Origin: Triatoma infestans
Lineage: Eukaryota > Arthropoda > Insecta > Hemiptera > Reduviidae
DNA: 64,000 bases
Assembly (NCBI GenBank): GCA_011037195.1
Contig: JAAEAF010000213.1
Location: forward strand, 1 to 64,000
Direction of reading: 5' to 3'
Below, in pieces: positions 10,379 through 18,485 of this stretch. The translations under genes and the position numbers were made by a program. The notes beneath the pieces are model-generated. The model ran no database searches, was not told where the DNA came from, and saw only the letters and a list, made by a program, of their open reading frames with translations. The stretch's first letter is position 1. Each line of letters begins with the position of its first letter.

Positions 10379-11494
10379 TTATTTGCTGCCATCTTGGTCA
10401 GCCCTACCTGTATCCTGCTCCATTGCCTCAGAAGAAGTGGTAGGAGCATCCTCATCTTCCTTCTTCAACCTGATGAAGAGCCTGCCCATCTCAAAGAAAA
10501 GACGGAAGTCAACTTCCTTCAACGCCTGGACAGAAGCATCATCAATCCTGTAAGCCAAGGATACTCCTTTCTCGACTTGTTGTCGATACACGTTCCTCCA
10601 TCGGCTTACGTCCAAATTATTTTGGAAGGCAAGACCTTTCAGCACTTGTTCGCTGGTATGCTTGCCCTCTGGAATAAACATAGAGATCCTAGCCATAGTA
10701 GGGACCTCAGACGCCTTCATAAGCTTGAAGTGCCTTCCCTCCCAACCAGGCTTAACGTTCTCCAACACCCAGTCAAATGTGGCCTGATCAAAGCAGGCCA
10801 GAAGAAACCAGCCCTCAGAGACCATGCCCGACTGAATAAATTTCAGTCTGCATGACTGTTCCTGTATGGCTTTCCTAACGATGGCGAGCATCCCCCTTCT
10901 GATGACAGAAGCGTCATCTTCAGAGAGAGGCTCGGAGGGATCGCTGCTGGTTATGGCCAGAAACAGCTTTCTCTCCGCCTCCGTTATCTTGGGCTTTTTA
11001 CCTGCCGGCTGGATTCCAGGCGGCGTGTCCCCCGGGGTTCTGGATCTTTTTTGAGCCCCAATAGGTATATCCTCAGCTGGTGCAGATGCAGGTTGAGCAG
11101 ATCTCATCCTCTTCGCACGCCTTTGCCTGTATCTTCCACTAAGCTTCTTCTTCTGCTCAGTTGCCTTAGACACCTTACCAGAAGTTGGCTTAGCTTCCTT
11201 TTCCTTCGCAGAGGAATTCGCAGCAGCCGTGGCCGACGCAGAATTGCCTCGCTTCTTTCCTTTGACCACGTGCCATTCATCTCCGCAGGTGGACGAGTCC
11301 TCCGCAGCGACTATTGGCGCGCTCTCCTCCAGAAGCAGGTTCTCCATACTCCTGGAAATACTATCCAGTTTCCCCCCAAGTGCATCCGAGCCCTGGTCGC
11401 CCAACCCTAGATGCACAGAGGAGTTTCCCCCACCACCGATGACCCCCTCCTCTAAGGGGCCCTCGGCTGACGATTTTACTTGATTTAAATCCAT
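10379..11494 (-). CDS. ORF1 protein with DUF4780-like domain
   Basis: An intact 371-residue frame on the minus strand, upstream of ORF2 in the same element. The first half is low-complexity, rich in Ala, Ser, Lys and Arg (basic stretch around residues 120-175, including KKLSGRYRQRRAKR), and is a likely nucleic-acid-binding region. The second half, about residues 175-350, reads like the DUF4780 family found in insect retroelements: SEDDASVIRRGMLAIV, a WFLLACFDQATFDWVLENV segment, then a WEGRHFKLMKASEVP segment leading into MFIPEG. By analogy with other ORF1 proteins it would package the element RNA. No CCHC knuckle is seen. The start is the first Met after the long leader, giving a frame without stops. 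Confidence 0.7.
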   Translation of the reverse strand: MDLNQVKSSAEGPLEEGVIGGGGNSSVHLGLGDQGSDALGGKLDSISRSMENLLLEESAPIVAAEDSSTCGDEWHVVKGKKRGNSASATAAANSSAKEKEAKPTSGKVSKATEQKKKLSGRYRQRRAKRMRSAQPASAPAEDIPIGAQKRSRTPGDTPPGIQPAGKKPKITEAERKLFLAITSSDPSEPLSEDDASVIRRGMLAIVRKAIQEQSCRLKFIQSGMVSEGWFLLACFDQATFDWVLENVKPGWEGRHFKLMKASEVPTMARISMFIPEGKHTSEQVLKGLAFQNNLDVSRWRNVYRQQVEKGVSLAYRIDDASVQALKEVDFRLFFEMGRLFIRLKKEDEDAPTTSSEAMEQDTGRADQDGSK

Positions 11495-12195
11495 AAATTA
11501 AGTTTAAAAAGTTCATCTCCAGAGCTCTCCACCCTCCACGGAGCCTCACAAATTGGGACGCTATAAAGAAGCGCCAGAGCTACCCCAGAGATATAGCGCC
11601 CGGGGATTGTGAGCCAAGGCCCACAATACCCAGGAGCTCACCCATGCGTATTTTACGCTAGCCGATTGACCAGAGCTGGGTTAGGCTCTGGCCGCCTGTT
11701 TAGTGGAGTCCGGAACCAAAGTGGTGTGTTGGACTGCCAGGCCCGCTGAGGTAACTTGCCTCTAGCGTGAACCTGCGCCCTCAACCACCAGGACTTCCTT
11801 TCCCCACGACACAGGTATCCACACACGGCAAACATGTGGGTGGCACCAGCACGTGCCACTGGCGTGTAAAACTGTAATTGTGTAAGTGTTTAATGTTAAG
11901 GCGTTTAGGTGTAAGTGATGCAGTATGAATTCCCCCAGAGGCTCCGCAGCAAAAGAATTCACTGCAAGAGATTCAGGCCGCACATAAATTATGGCGACCC
12001 AAACAGAGGGCGGAAGAAAAGAAAATCTCCACCTACTCACACTCCTAAAGGGAATACCACTGCATTTGTTAGTCTGTAATTGTAGCTGAGGTACGTGGGA
12101 GTGCTAGGTTCCCAAATAGCCCGAGGGCTACCCTCTGCGTTCGCCATCCATCTTGGCCACCTACGCTTCCACCAAAGTGGAGCGCAGATGTTACC
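11495..12195 (-). other. 5' untranslated leader of the LOA-like element
   Basis: About 0.7 kb between the structured 5' terminus and ORF1. It is less AT-rich than the surroundings. Several short open frames (11653-11859, 11762-12040, 12069-12374 minus) overlap each other and show no protein motifs, so I read this as leader with the internal promoter expected for such elements. Confidence 0.5.
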
Positions 12196-12320
12196 AGAGC
12201 CAGCGACGAGGACGCGATGGATAGGCTAGTATGAGGTTCCGCGACGGGATAGCCGTCTCGTGAAACATAGGGAAGTTTCACCCTATGTGAGTACGAATAC
12301 TCCCTCATACCTTTGGCTCC
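12196..12320 (-). other. Predicted structured 5' terminus of the LOA-like RNA (cloverleaf-like fold)
   Basis: Reading the minus strand from the first base of the element (12320), perfect complementary arms are visible. An outer stem pairs 12314-12320 with 12196-12202 (7 bp, one G-U). An 8-bp stem pairs 12303-12310 with 12229-12236. It encloses three adjacent hairpins: 12289-12302 (5 bp, tetraloop), 12265-12288 (8 bp, 8-nt loop) and 12243-12257 (5 bp, 5-nt loop). Together they make a four-way junction. An alternative TGAAAC/GTTTCA pairing competes inside the middle hairpin. It does not have tRNA consensus boxes. Its role (translation, RNP packaging or 5'-end formation) is unknown. Confidence 0.55.
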
Positions 12321-12332
12321 GTGTATAGGCAT

Positions 12333-12398
12333 AGATAGAGTATCTGTCTTTCTATAGAACAAGGCAAGTAGCAAGGGAGAGACAGCGGCCAGCTTACA
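12333..12398 (+). repeat. 5' LTR of the Gypsy element, second part
   Basis: It continues the LTR after the nested element, from AGATAGAGTATC to the terminal CTTACA. It is identical to the last 66 bp of the 3' LTR. Confidence 0.85.
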
Positions 12399-12399
12399 C

Positions 12400-12417
12400 T
12401 GGTGTCAGATAGTGGGG
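12400..12417 (+). other. Primer-binding site of the Gypsy element (tRNA-Leu-like)
   Basis: TGGTGTCAGATAGTGGGG begins 1 bp after the 5' LTR. It resembles the complement of a tRNA-Leu 3' end including CCA, with one extra base. The tRNA identity comes from memory of the general sequence. Confidence 0.55.
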
Positions 12418-12744
12418 GGTGCACTACTACCTAGCCGTAGTACAGCACACTATACGCTCCCACTCGAACAGCGCTCGCCCTGTAGCGCCGAAACGATTGA
12501 GCACTCAGCTTTTTAAACGTTTTCTGTTACAAGGGAATCATATACTTTTATTTAAAAATAAAAATAATTTTTTTTTTTTTTGGGGCATGTTGACGGACTC
12601 GGGCCCATCTAAGATTAATTTAGTGTTCCGAGGTACTAACTAAATCATTCCTAGCTTGTGGGGTATCGTTGGAAAGCTCGCAACGAGCCGGTTGCAGTGG
12701 AACTAATAATATTTCGTACTTGTTATAATTAACATTTCTGAATT

Positions 12745-13629
12745 ATGGGAGACGTAAAAGCTCTAAAGGAGGAGGTGGACCGGTTGAAGGAGGAAGTCCT
12801 CAGAATGAGTCTCCAAAGGGAAGCAGCAAGTTTGCCTGCCAATGAAGCGGGAATCAAACGGGATCTTTCCTTACAATCGCTAATAATGCCATGGGGTGGG
12901 GACATATCAGATAGGTCTTTTGACCAATTTTTGCAGAATTTTTCATTAGTGGCCGAAAGAGGCGGGTGGTCAGAGGCAGATAAAATGATGATATGTTGCC
13001 TCAAACTAAAAGGGGCTGCGGCAGACTGTGTGGCTTGTCGACCGGAACTATTACTACCCTCTGCGACATTTGCTGACTTTGTCAATGTGATTAAAACTCG
13101 TTTTGAGGGAGAGGCCACTCCTGAGCAAAGGCTATTGGAACTTAACTCCCTTGAACAGCTATCAGGCGAAGATGCGCGTCAGTTTGCTGATCGGTGTCGG
13201 CAAGTTGGCGAAAAAACTTTGCCTGTTGCGTCATCGGTGACTGAAGCGGGTTGGACTAGAGCTCAGCTCGAAAGAATCCTTATGGCCGCATACATAAAAG
13301 CGCTCAAAGGGGAACCGAGTCGACAGCTACAGTACGATCCTCCGAATACGTTTCAGGAAGCGGTGGCTCGGGCTTCGCGAATTGAGCAAGTGAGGGTAAA
13401 GTCAAACGCACCTCGGGAAATCTGGGCAGTACAAGGTAGTTCTGGTGTAAGATGGAATAAAGCAGACGAGCCTCAGCGATCAGGAGACATGTGTTTTCTT
13501 TGTGGGAGACCGGGGCATTTTGCCAAGTCATGTGATCAAAGACGAAGGAAGGGCCTTGGGGGAAGTAATCAACGCAGAGAGACGGGTTCCGCTAAAAGGG
13601 GAACGGTCTGTTTTTTTGTGGCCAAATAG
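12745..13629 (+). pseudogene. Gypsy Gag (nucleocapsid) with broken C-terminus
   Basis: A 294-residue frame starts about 350 bp after the primer site. It opens with a short coiled coil (heptads around VKALKEEVDRLKEEV). A Gag capsid-type region follows (FDQFLQNFSLVAERGGW, then FVNVIKTRF and LNSLEQLSGEDARQFADRC). The nucleocapsid CCHC knuckle is at residues about 249-262 (CFLCGRPGHFAKSC). A second knuckle follows but is thrown out of frame by an apparent one-base loss in a T-run near 13610. The frame then ends at 13629. Gag would form the particle and bind element RNA. The protease continues in another frame. Confidence 0.8.
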
Positions 13630-13659
13630 GACACTATGCACGGGAGTGCACTCGACGAG

Positions 13660-14521
13660 CTACCTTAACAAAAATCCGAACGTGTCATATGGGGGAAGCC
13701 TCACACCCAAAAGCGGAGGGCTCGACGGACGGCCCAACGTCGAATGCCCGTTAGAATCCAGGGCCCCTTTCCTGGTGCCAAGTGTGGCATCAGAAATGTA
13801 TAAAGGCGTGACACTTTCAGTACTCGCAGGAAAGCACTGGCTGGAACTACTCGTTGACAGCGGGTCTGAAATTTCCATTTTAAAACAAGCGATTCCTGGA
13901 ATGTCAGTCAGACACTCCCGAATTAAAGCCACAGGGGTGACTGGCAGTACGGTACCAATTAGGGGCGAACAAGAGCTGGAAGTCCTTGTACAAGGGAGCA
14001 AGGTGAACCACACCTTTGCGATCGCTGCGGTAGCCACTCGCGGGGACGGTCTCGTGGGCTGGGACTTAATGGTGAAATTAGGATTAGTTGTAGATGCTGG
14101 CCGAGGTCAGGTTACAATTAAACAAACGAGCCCGTCAGTAGCAGTAATTGTGAATGACGGTAAGAAGGAAGGTTCGTCCCATGGGACGGACAACCAGGCA
14201 ATACAGAGGAGGAACTCTAATAGTTCTCGAGAGAACAGTGGATGCGAACTAGGTGTAAAGGCAGCACGCTGTCAGAAGATACCAAGTCACAGCGAATGTT
14301 TAGTGGAAGGTAAAATAGCCCATGATCTAGAAGGGGACCTTCTTTTAGAACCCCTGATTCCAATCGAAGCGGGTCTGAGGATAGCAAGAAGTCTAAATCG
14401 GGCCGAAGGCCGCCGAATTTGGGTAAAAGTGATAAACCTAACGGGGTCAGATCTGAATGTAGAGAAAGGACAGTGGGTAGCAACAGCCGAGACGATAAAC
14501 TTAGGAAGCGAAGCATATTAA
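13660..14521 (+). pseudogene. Gypsy protease region of pol
   Basis: The frame (open from 13502, productive after about 13640) contains the retropepsin active site LVDSGS at about 13853-13870 and the downstream flap and hydrophobic segments (VTGSTVPIRG, then GDGLVGWDLMVKLGLVV). A Lys/Ser-rich linker leads towards RT. The frame ends with TAA at 14521, while the following RT segment is in a different frame, so a break lies near 14500. Its job would be cleavage of the Gag-Pol precursor. No independent start codon is expected. Confidence 0.75.
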
Positions 14522-14982
14522 ACGTCATAGGCTCCGTAAGCCAGGAATTGGTCCCTCTGGAAAAATTGGAAGCCGAATGTAATAGGAAGTTGAGTCACTT
14601 GCCCGAGGGAGAGCGCGACAAACTGATACAAGTGCTCCGAACGTACCTGCCAGTCTTTCTGGAACCAGGGCCAGAAGGATGCAAATTACCGGTGTATCAC
14701 CGAATTAAGACAACAGAGGAAGGACCCGTTGTAAAGCGCCCGTACCGGGTACCCTATAACCAAAGGCCCATTGTAGAAGAGCATCTCCGCGAAATGCTAG
14801 ACAAGGGGGTAATTGCAACATCGAGCAGCCCTTGGTCTGCCCCTATCGTATTAGTACCAAAGAAAAGTAGGGACGGGACTTGCAAATACCGCTTCTGTAC
14901 TGATTTTAGAGGGCTTAATAAAATCACGAAAATAGACCCCTATCCGCTACCGTTAATAACGGAAACGTTGGAGAATTCTTAG
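14522..14982 (+). pseudogene. N-terminal part of Gypsy reverse transcriptase, truncated
   Basis: It contains the standard entry to Gypsy RT: YHRIKTTEEGPVVKRPYRVP, then VEEHLREMLDKGVIATSSSPWSAPIVLVPKK and the YRFCTDFRGLNKITKIDPYPLP segment. The frame stops at 14982 just before the palm aspartates (YxDD) would appear. The polymerase core, RNase H and integrase are absent, evidently through one large deletion at about 14980-15000. The copy could therefore move only with enzymes supplied by another element. Confidence 0.8.
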
Positions 14983-15508
14983 TAATAACCCTGGCTCAGA
15001 TGAACTTATATGATGTGCGTATGCGAGTGATGGGGGGGGTCGCCCTGGGGGTGGTGAGAGGAAGAATGCAAATGGATCGTCTAATGAAACATTTCACCAG
15101 CTGATTACCACAAAAGGGAGATAATATGAGGCCAACTCATCAACCCATGTTTGCTTGTCGCTAGCCATTGAAGAGTGGAGTAACGGGAGCAGAAGAAACG
15201 TTTAAGCTGAAGGTTGCCTTATATCGCGAGACAAACATGGGCAAAGAACACGTCAATGCGCCAGCGAGGAAGACCATGCAGAACAACATAGTAGGACAGG
15301 AATTGTCCTCAGAATGATACTCCGAACATGATAGAGAGCGAGATGGAGTAATTTCACCAATGAAATACATTGCCACCAACGTTTTACCAGCAGTGGATAC
15401 TGTACCAGGAAGCAGTATCTTACACAGAAGATGGGATCAATGGAAGCCGCGGAGTCAACTGCCTCTCCTGGGATTGAAAGTGGAGCCTCAAGAGAAACTC
15501 CACTTTTT
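14983..15508 (+). other. Residual internal 3' region of the Gypsy element
   Basis: About 0.5 kb between the pol deletion and the polypurine tract. It has no recognisable RNase H, integrase or env motifs. A 76-codon open frame at 15360-15590 runs into the LTR and looks incidental. Confidence 0.5.
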
Positions 15509-15523
15509 TAAAAGGGGGAGTGA
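15509..15523 (+). other. Polypurine tract of the Gypsy element
   Basis: AAAAGGGGGAGTGA lies immediately before the 3' LTR start, where plus-strand priming is expected. Confidence 0.75.
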
Positions 15524-16075
15524 TGTAAGAGTCAGCAGTGGAGGTGGTGTTGTGTTTGTTTATGTTTATGTAGTATATTTTATTTTGTAATCCCAATGTG
15601 AATTTTAGTTACCAAGAGACAAAGGTCAGGTGAGAGTGAGGCAGTCAGAGTTCGCAAGTGCTGGTGTGCAGAGCTAGTTCGTACTGAGTGTGATTTGTCC
15701 TAAAGAAAGCCAAGCTTCCCTCTCGCCTACCTGCAGGGCTCTCTGGTCTGCGGCCTGTTGCTGCATACGTATGTATGTAATATACGTATGTATGTAATAT
15801 ACGTCTGTATATGGTAATAGTTTATAGCGTTAGTAGTATATTTTGAGATATAATTATATTGTAGTTATAGTCAACTAGTTTTAGTCCCAAAAATAAGCTT
15901 CAATCATATTCAAGTAGTTTTAATTGTCCTATCCCGGTTGTGACTGTGCGTGTGAGACTCGCCTGTGTATGTGGAGTGTGCGTATGTGCGTGTGTGTGTG
16001 TATAGGCATAGATAGAGTATCTGTCTTTCTATAGAACAAGGCAAGTAGCAAGGGAGAGACAGCGGCCAGCTTACA
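15524..16075 (+). repeat. 3' LTR of the Gypsy element
   Basis: An intact 552-bp LTR, TGTAAG...CTTACA. Relative to the 5' LTR it has a 17-bp tandem duplication at about 15776-15792 and a few substitutions. It ends at the GCTT target duplication. Confidence 0.9.
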
Positions 16076-16079
16076 GCTT

Positions 16080-16313
16080 AATAAATAAATAAATATTAAT
16101 TAGAATTATATAAGTTGCCAAAATTCCCAGTTTGAAGGAAATTGGTTGAGCGGAAGTCTGCGACTTTACTGAATAGGTTTTTTTTCATTTTTTTGTGATT
16201 TTCTCCATAAAAATGCCGACGGTTTTAAACTCTAATAAGAATTTTATGTGTCAGGAAAATTTGCCATTTCGCAGTAAGAGAAAGTCGTATGAGTGTTTCA
16301 CACCAGATTTTTT
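16080..16313 (+). repeat. AATA tail of the CR1-like insertion and 3' part of the split HINE-like copy
   Basis: AATAAATAAATAAAT at 16080-16094 is taken as the tail of the CR1-like fragment. From about 16090 the HINE-like family resumes (ATTAATTAGAATTA, the GCGGAAGT phrase) and runs to its 3' end: GCAGTAAGAGAAAGT, hairpin, CACCAGATTT followed by a long T-run. Confidence 0.65.
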
Positions 16314-16566
16314 TTTTTTTTTTTTTAATGAAAAATGATACTAAATTAATATTGGGGATTAATATGTTACGCATGCAACATTCATTGGTTTAATGATGTT
16401 TCTTCTCTCACTCTCTTTATACAAAGTGTTTTCTTTTTATTTGCACATTATTATTTACAAATTATTAATGCAAGTGAAATAATAAGAAATTTAATTAAAA
16501 AATAATTGCACGGTTGTACAAAATTATCAACAGTACATATTCAAATTCAGATAAAAGCCAGCCCTA

Positions 16567-16676
16567 ATTTTTTTTTTCATTTAAGGCGCGTCAACATCTA
16601 TGGTCACTGGCGCACGGAGCCTTCTCAGTGCACTGTCAACCTCCGGAGCCAGCCCTTAATAACTTCACCTTTTGAA
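16567..16676 (-). repeat. SINE fragment (family with copies at 36.3, 39.3 and 44.7 kb)
   Basis: On the minus strand this is the 3' part of the SINE: GGCTCCG...GCCAGTGACC..., ending in an A-run (T-run at about 16569-16577). It shares CTTCTCAGTGCACTG and CTCCGGA phrases with the 39.2 kb copy. Confidence 0.6.
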
Positions 16677-16841
16677 CTAATGTTTCTACATATTTTATTT
16701 GCTATTTATTATTGTTAATTGTCTTTTTCTATTGTTCATTACTGTTGTTTAGTTTTTTTGTGTGCATGTTTATGTTCCATTTTGTTATTTCTGCTATTGA
16801 ATTTTAATCGTTGTGATGGTTGGTTCCGCAGAGCTGGAAAG

Positions 16842-17219
16842 CATCAGAGACATTTTCCGTGGTTAGCCTGCTTCATTTTGTGGTTTCGGGCGTTTGCCCA
16901 TCTTTAGGAAGCGTTTTTCAGCCAGTGAGACAACACAGACTTGCACAGAGCAAATTCAGTTTTACACACTGACTGGTGTTTTTAACTGTATTTCATACAG
17001 TACAATACAGTTAAAAATTACAATATAGTTTTTGAAAATTTTTAAATTAAAATATTACAATACAGTTAAAAACACCAGTCAGTGTGTAAAACTGAATTTG
17101 TTCTGTGCAAGTCTGTGTTGTCACGCTGTCTGAAAAACGCATCCTGAAGATGGACGAACGCCCGAAACCGGTCGATGACCACAAAATGAAGCAGGCTACC
17201 ACGGAAAATGTCTCTGATG
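16842..17219. repeat. Penelope-like terminal repeats in inverted (palindromic) arrangement
   Basis: Two arms of about 150-160 bp (16842-16993 and 17058-17219) are near-perfect reverse complements around a 64-bp spacer. Each arm carries the motif set of a hammerhead ribozyme. The right arm keeps it best, while the left arm has lost about 10 bp at stem III. Inverted terminal repeats with hammerheads are known from Penelope-like elements. No RT is present between the arms. Confidence 0.6.
17144..17173 (+). ncRNA. Hammerhead ribozyme-like motif
   Basis: CTGAAGA is followed by a stem II hairpin (GGAC/GCCC with one A-C mismatch and GAAC loop), then GAAA and the short palindromic CCGGT, ending in C at the expected cleavage position. 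CTGAAGA differs from the consensus CTGATGA at the tolerated position. The minimal stem III is as described for Penelope-type hammerheads. Activity is not shown. Confidence 0.55.
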
Positions 17220-17289
17220 AATTTTAATCTTTATGTGTTTTTTTGTTTAAAGTTTTGTTATTATTAGAAGCACGTAAAGAGAGAGAATA

Positions 17290-17605
17290 ATATGCCTTAA
17301 TTTAGCGAATAAGAAAAAGTTGACGTATATGATACTTTTTGGAACGCGGTAAAGTGGCACGTCTGCCTGTGCGTTTATATGCTGAGATATACCTGAATCG
17401 GGTAAATCCACCGTTCTCAATCTTCAAACTTATGGAACTTAAATTTGTATTCCAATCATGCCTTCAAAATATTGTTCACAATACAAGTAGGGTGAGAAGA
17501 TATGATACGGAATTAGATATTTTACTTCATTTTGCTGAAAACCCTAACACATCACTCAGACATACTGTTTTCAAAAGGCACAATTCGACCTGTACAAAAA
17601 CTTAA
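17290..17605 (+). pseudogene. DUF4817-like (helix-turn-helix) remnant
   Basis: The open stretch reads ARLPVRLYAEIYLNRVNPP then FSIFKLMELKF, followed by RRYDTELDILLHFAENPNTSLRHTV. This lines up with the DUF4817 pattern in insect transposon-associated proteins: A-R-..-RLYAE-Y-NR-..-P-...-F-.-L, then a second helical region with ..ENP.TS.R... The expected preceding segment (KVDVYDTFWNAV) is readable in another frame from about 17310, so the copy is frameshifted. The domain is thought to bind DNA; its exact role is unknown. It lies between two Penelope-type terminal repeats but is not a usual Penelope component. Confidence 0.4.
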
Positions 17606-17747
17606 CAGATGCGTAATGTAAAAGGCTTAAGAGAAGGTGATATTGTATATCTAAGTAGTTGTTTTCTTTGACCTGGAGTTTGCAGCTATTCATTATATTG
17701 TCCTTCATTTTTTTTAATGTATGTAGCGCAGTCCACAAAGTATTGAA

Positions 17748-17910
17748 AGGCTTCGAAAGCATCAGAGATATTTTTCGTGATAGCCTGTTTTTTTTTTGTA
17801 GTCATCGATCAGTTTCGGGCGCTCGCCCATCATCAGTATGTTTTGTCAAAACTATGTGATAACAGAGATTTGCCCAGAACAAATTCAGTTTATGCACTAT
17901 TGAAAGAGTA
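17748..17910 (-). repeat. Single Penelope-like terminal repeat
   Basis: It is related to the arms at 16842-17219 in the same phrases (AAGCATCAGAGA, TAGCCTG, TTTCGGGCG, AGAACAAATTCAGTTT). It appears once, without an inverted partner. Confidence 0.55.
17807..17836 (-). ncRNA. Hammerhead ribozyme-like motif
   Basis: On the minus strand CTGATGA matches the consensus exactly. A stem II follows (GGGC, loop GAGC, GCCC), then GAAA. Stem III (CTGAT) is imperfect, and the cleavage-site C is present. Confidence 0.55.
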
Positions 17911-18320
17911 TCTATTATAAAAGACGAAAATCTGCGCAAGAGCTAATTCAATCAAAATCTAGTTTCTTGCAACATCATAAAAAAAGGATTCGACCTAATT
18001 ATTGTTGCTATTTAACAAATCAATTATAGAAAGTAGAAGCGTTATATATTTTATCAATTTTCTTTTGCCCACTAGTATGTACGGCAAAATAAATAATGGC
18101 GGTGGATTTTACATTCTTTGTGGCGCATTATCTTTTGCCTATATTTTCAACAATGGAATGAAAATTCCAAATTTTCTCTTTATAGCTCTCTAATAAAATA
18201 TAAAAAACAGTAAATATTATGTTAGAAATAACATGATTTTTTTTTTATGTTTTTTTAAAAGCTTTTTATTGCACAATTTGATCATTTATAAAATACCTAA
18301 GTAGTGAAAATTATTAAGAC

Positions 18321-18485
18321 AATTCTAAACTTGATTTTTCATAGAAATAAGTAGCCATGGTAATTTAGGCCAATCAGAAAGCTGAACTTATTATGTTGAC
18401 CACGCCCATATTTGGCACCTTCACTTCTACACTGTGATTGGCTAATTATTTATAGCTATTTCTATGAAAAATCTAGTTTAGAATT
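18321..18485. mobile_element. Small inverted-repeat element (MITE-like, about 165 bp)
   Basis: Arms of about 55 bp (18321-18377 and 18432-18485) begin AATTCTAAAC and GAATT-adjacent AAACTAGATT respectively. They share TTTTTCATAGAAATA and GCCAATCA. The middle is non-coding. A clear target-site duplication was not resolved. Confidence 0.6.

Larger units (their letters stand above)
6483..12320 (-). mobile_element. Near full-length LOA/I-like non-LTR retrotransposon
   Basis: This minus-strand element is inserted into the Gypsy 5' LTR. It is flanked by a perfect 12-bp duplication, GTGTATAGGCAT, at 6471-6482 and 12321-12332. Its 3' tail is an (ATT)n/(TAA)n repeat at 6483-6496 rather than poly(A), as in I-type elements. 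It carries a 5' UTR of about 0.8 kb with strong secondary structure, ORF1 with a DUF4780-like domain, a microsatellite spacer, and ORF2 with endonuclease, RT and RNase H. The endonuclease opening QINLQHSK and the presence of RNase H suggest the LOA or I lineage; that placement is inferred. It looks full-length and young but has two frame breaks in ORF2. Confidence 0.85.
6012..16075 (+). mobile_element. Gypsy-type LTR retrotransposon, internally deleted and interrupted
   Basis: Both LTRs are present, starting TGTAAG and ending CTTACA. The 4-bp sequence GCTT lies on both sides (6008-6011 and 16076-16079) as a target-site duplication. Inside are a primer-binding site, gag, protease, the N-terminal part of RT, and a polypurine tract. 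The rest of pol (RT core, RNase H, integrase) is missing. Removing the nested LOA-like element, the Gypsy is only about 4.2 kb, short for an autonomous element of this type. The LTRs are nearly identical, so the insertion is young, although its coding region is broken. Confidence 0.85.

Noticed and set aside
12196..12320. HDV-like or R2-type ribozyme, or a tRNA gene, at the 5' end of the LOA-like element
   Set aside because: The pairings are fully nested, without the double pseudoknot order needed for HDV-type folds. A-box and B-box consensus and tRNA-length stems are absent, so I report only a structured leader.
11653..12374. Three overlapping minus-strand open frames as extra ORFs of the LOA-like element
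   Set aside because: They overlap in different frames, lack motifs and lie in the leader before ORF1.
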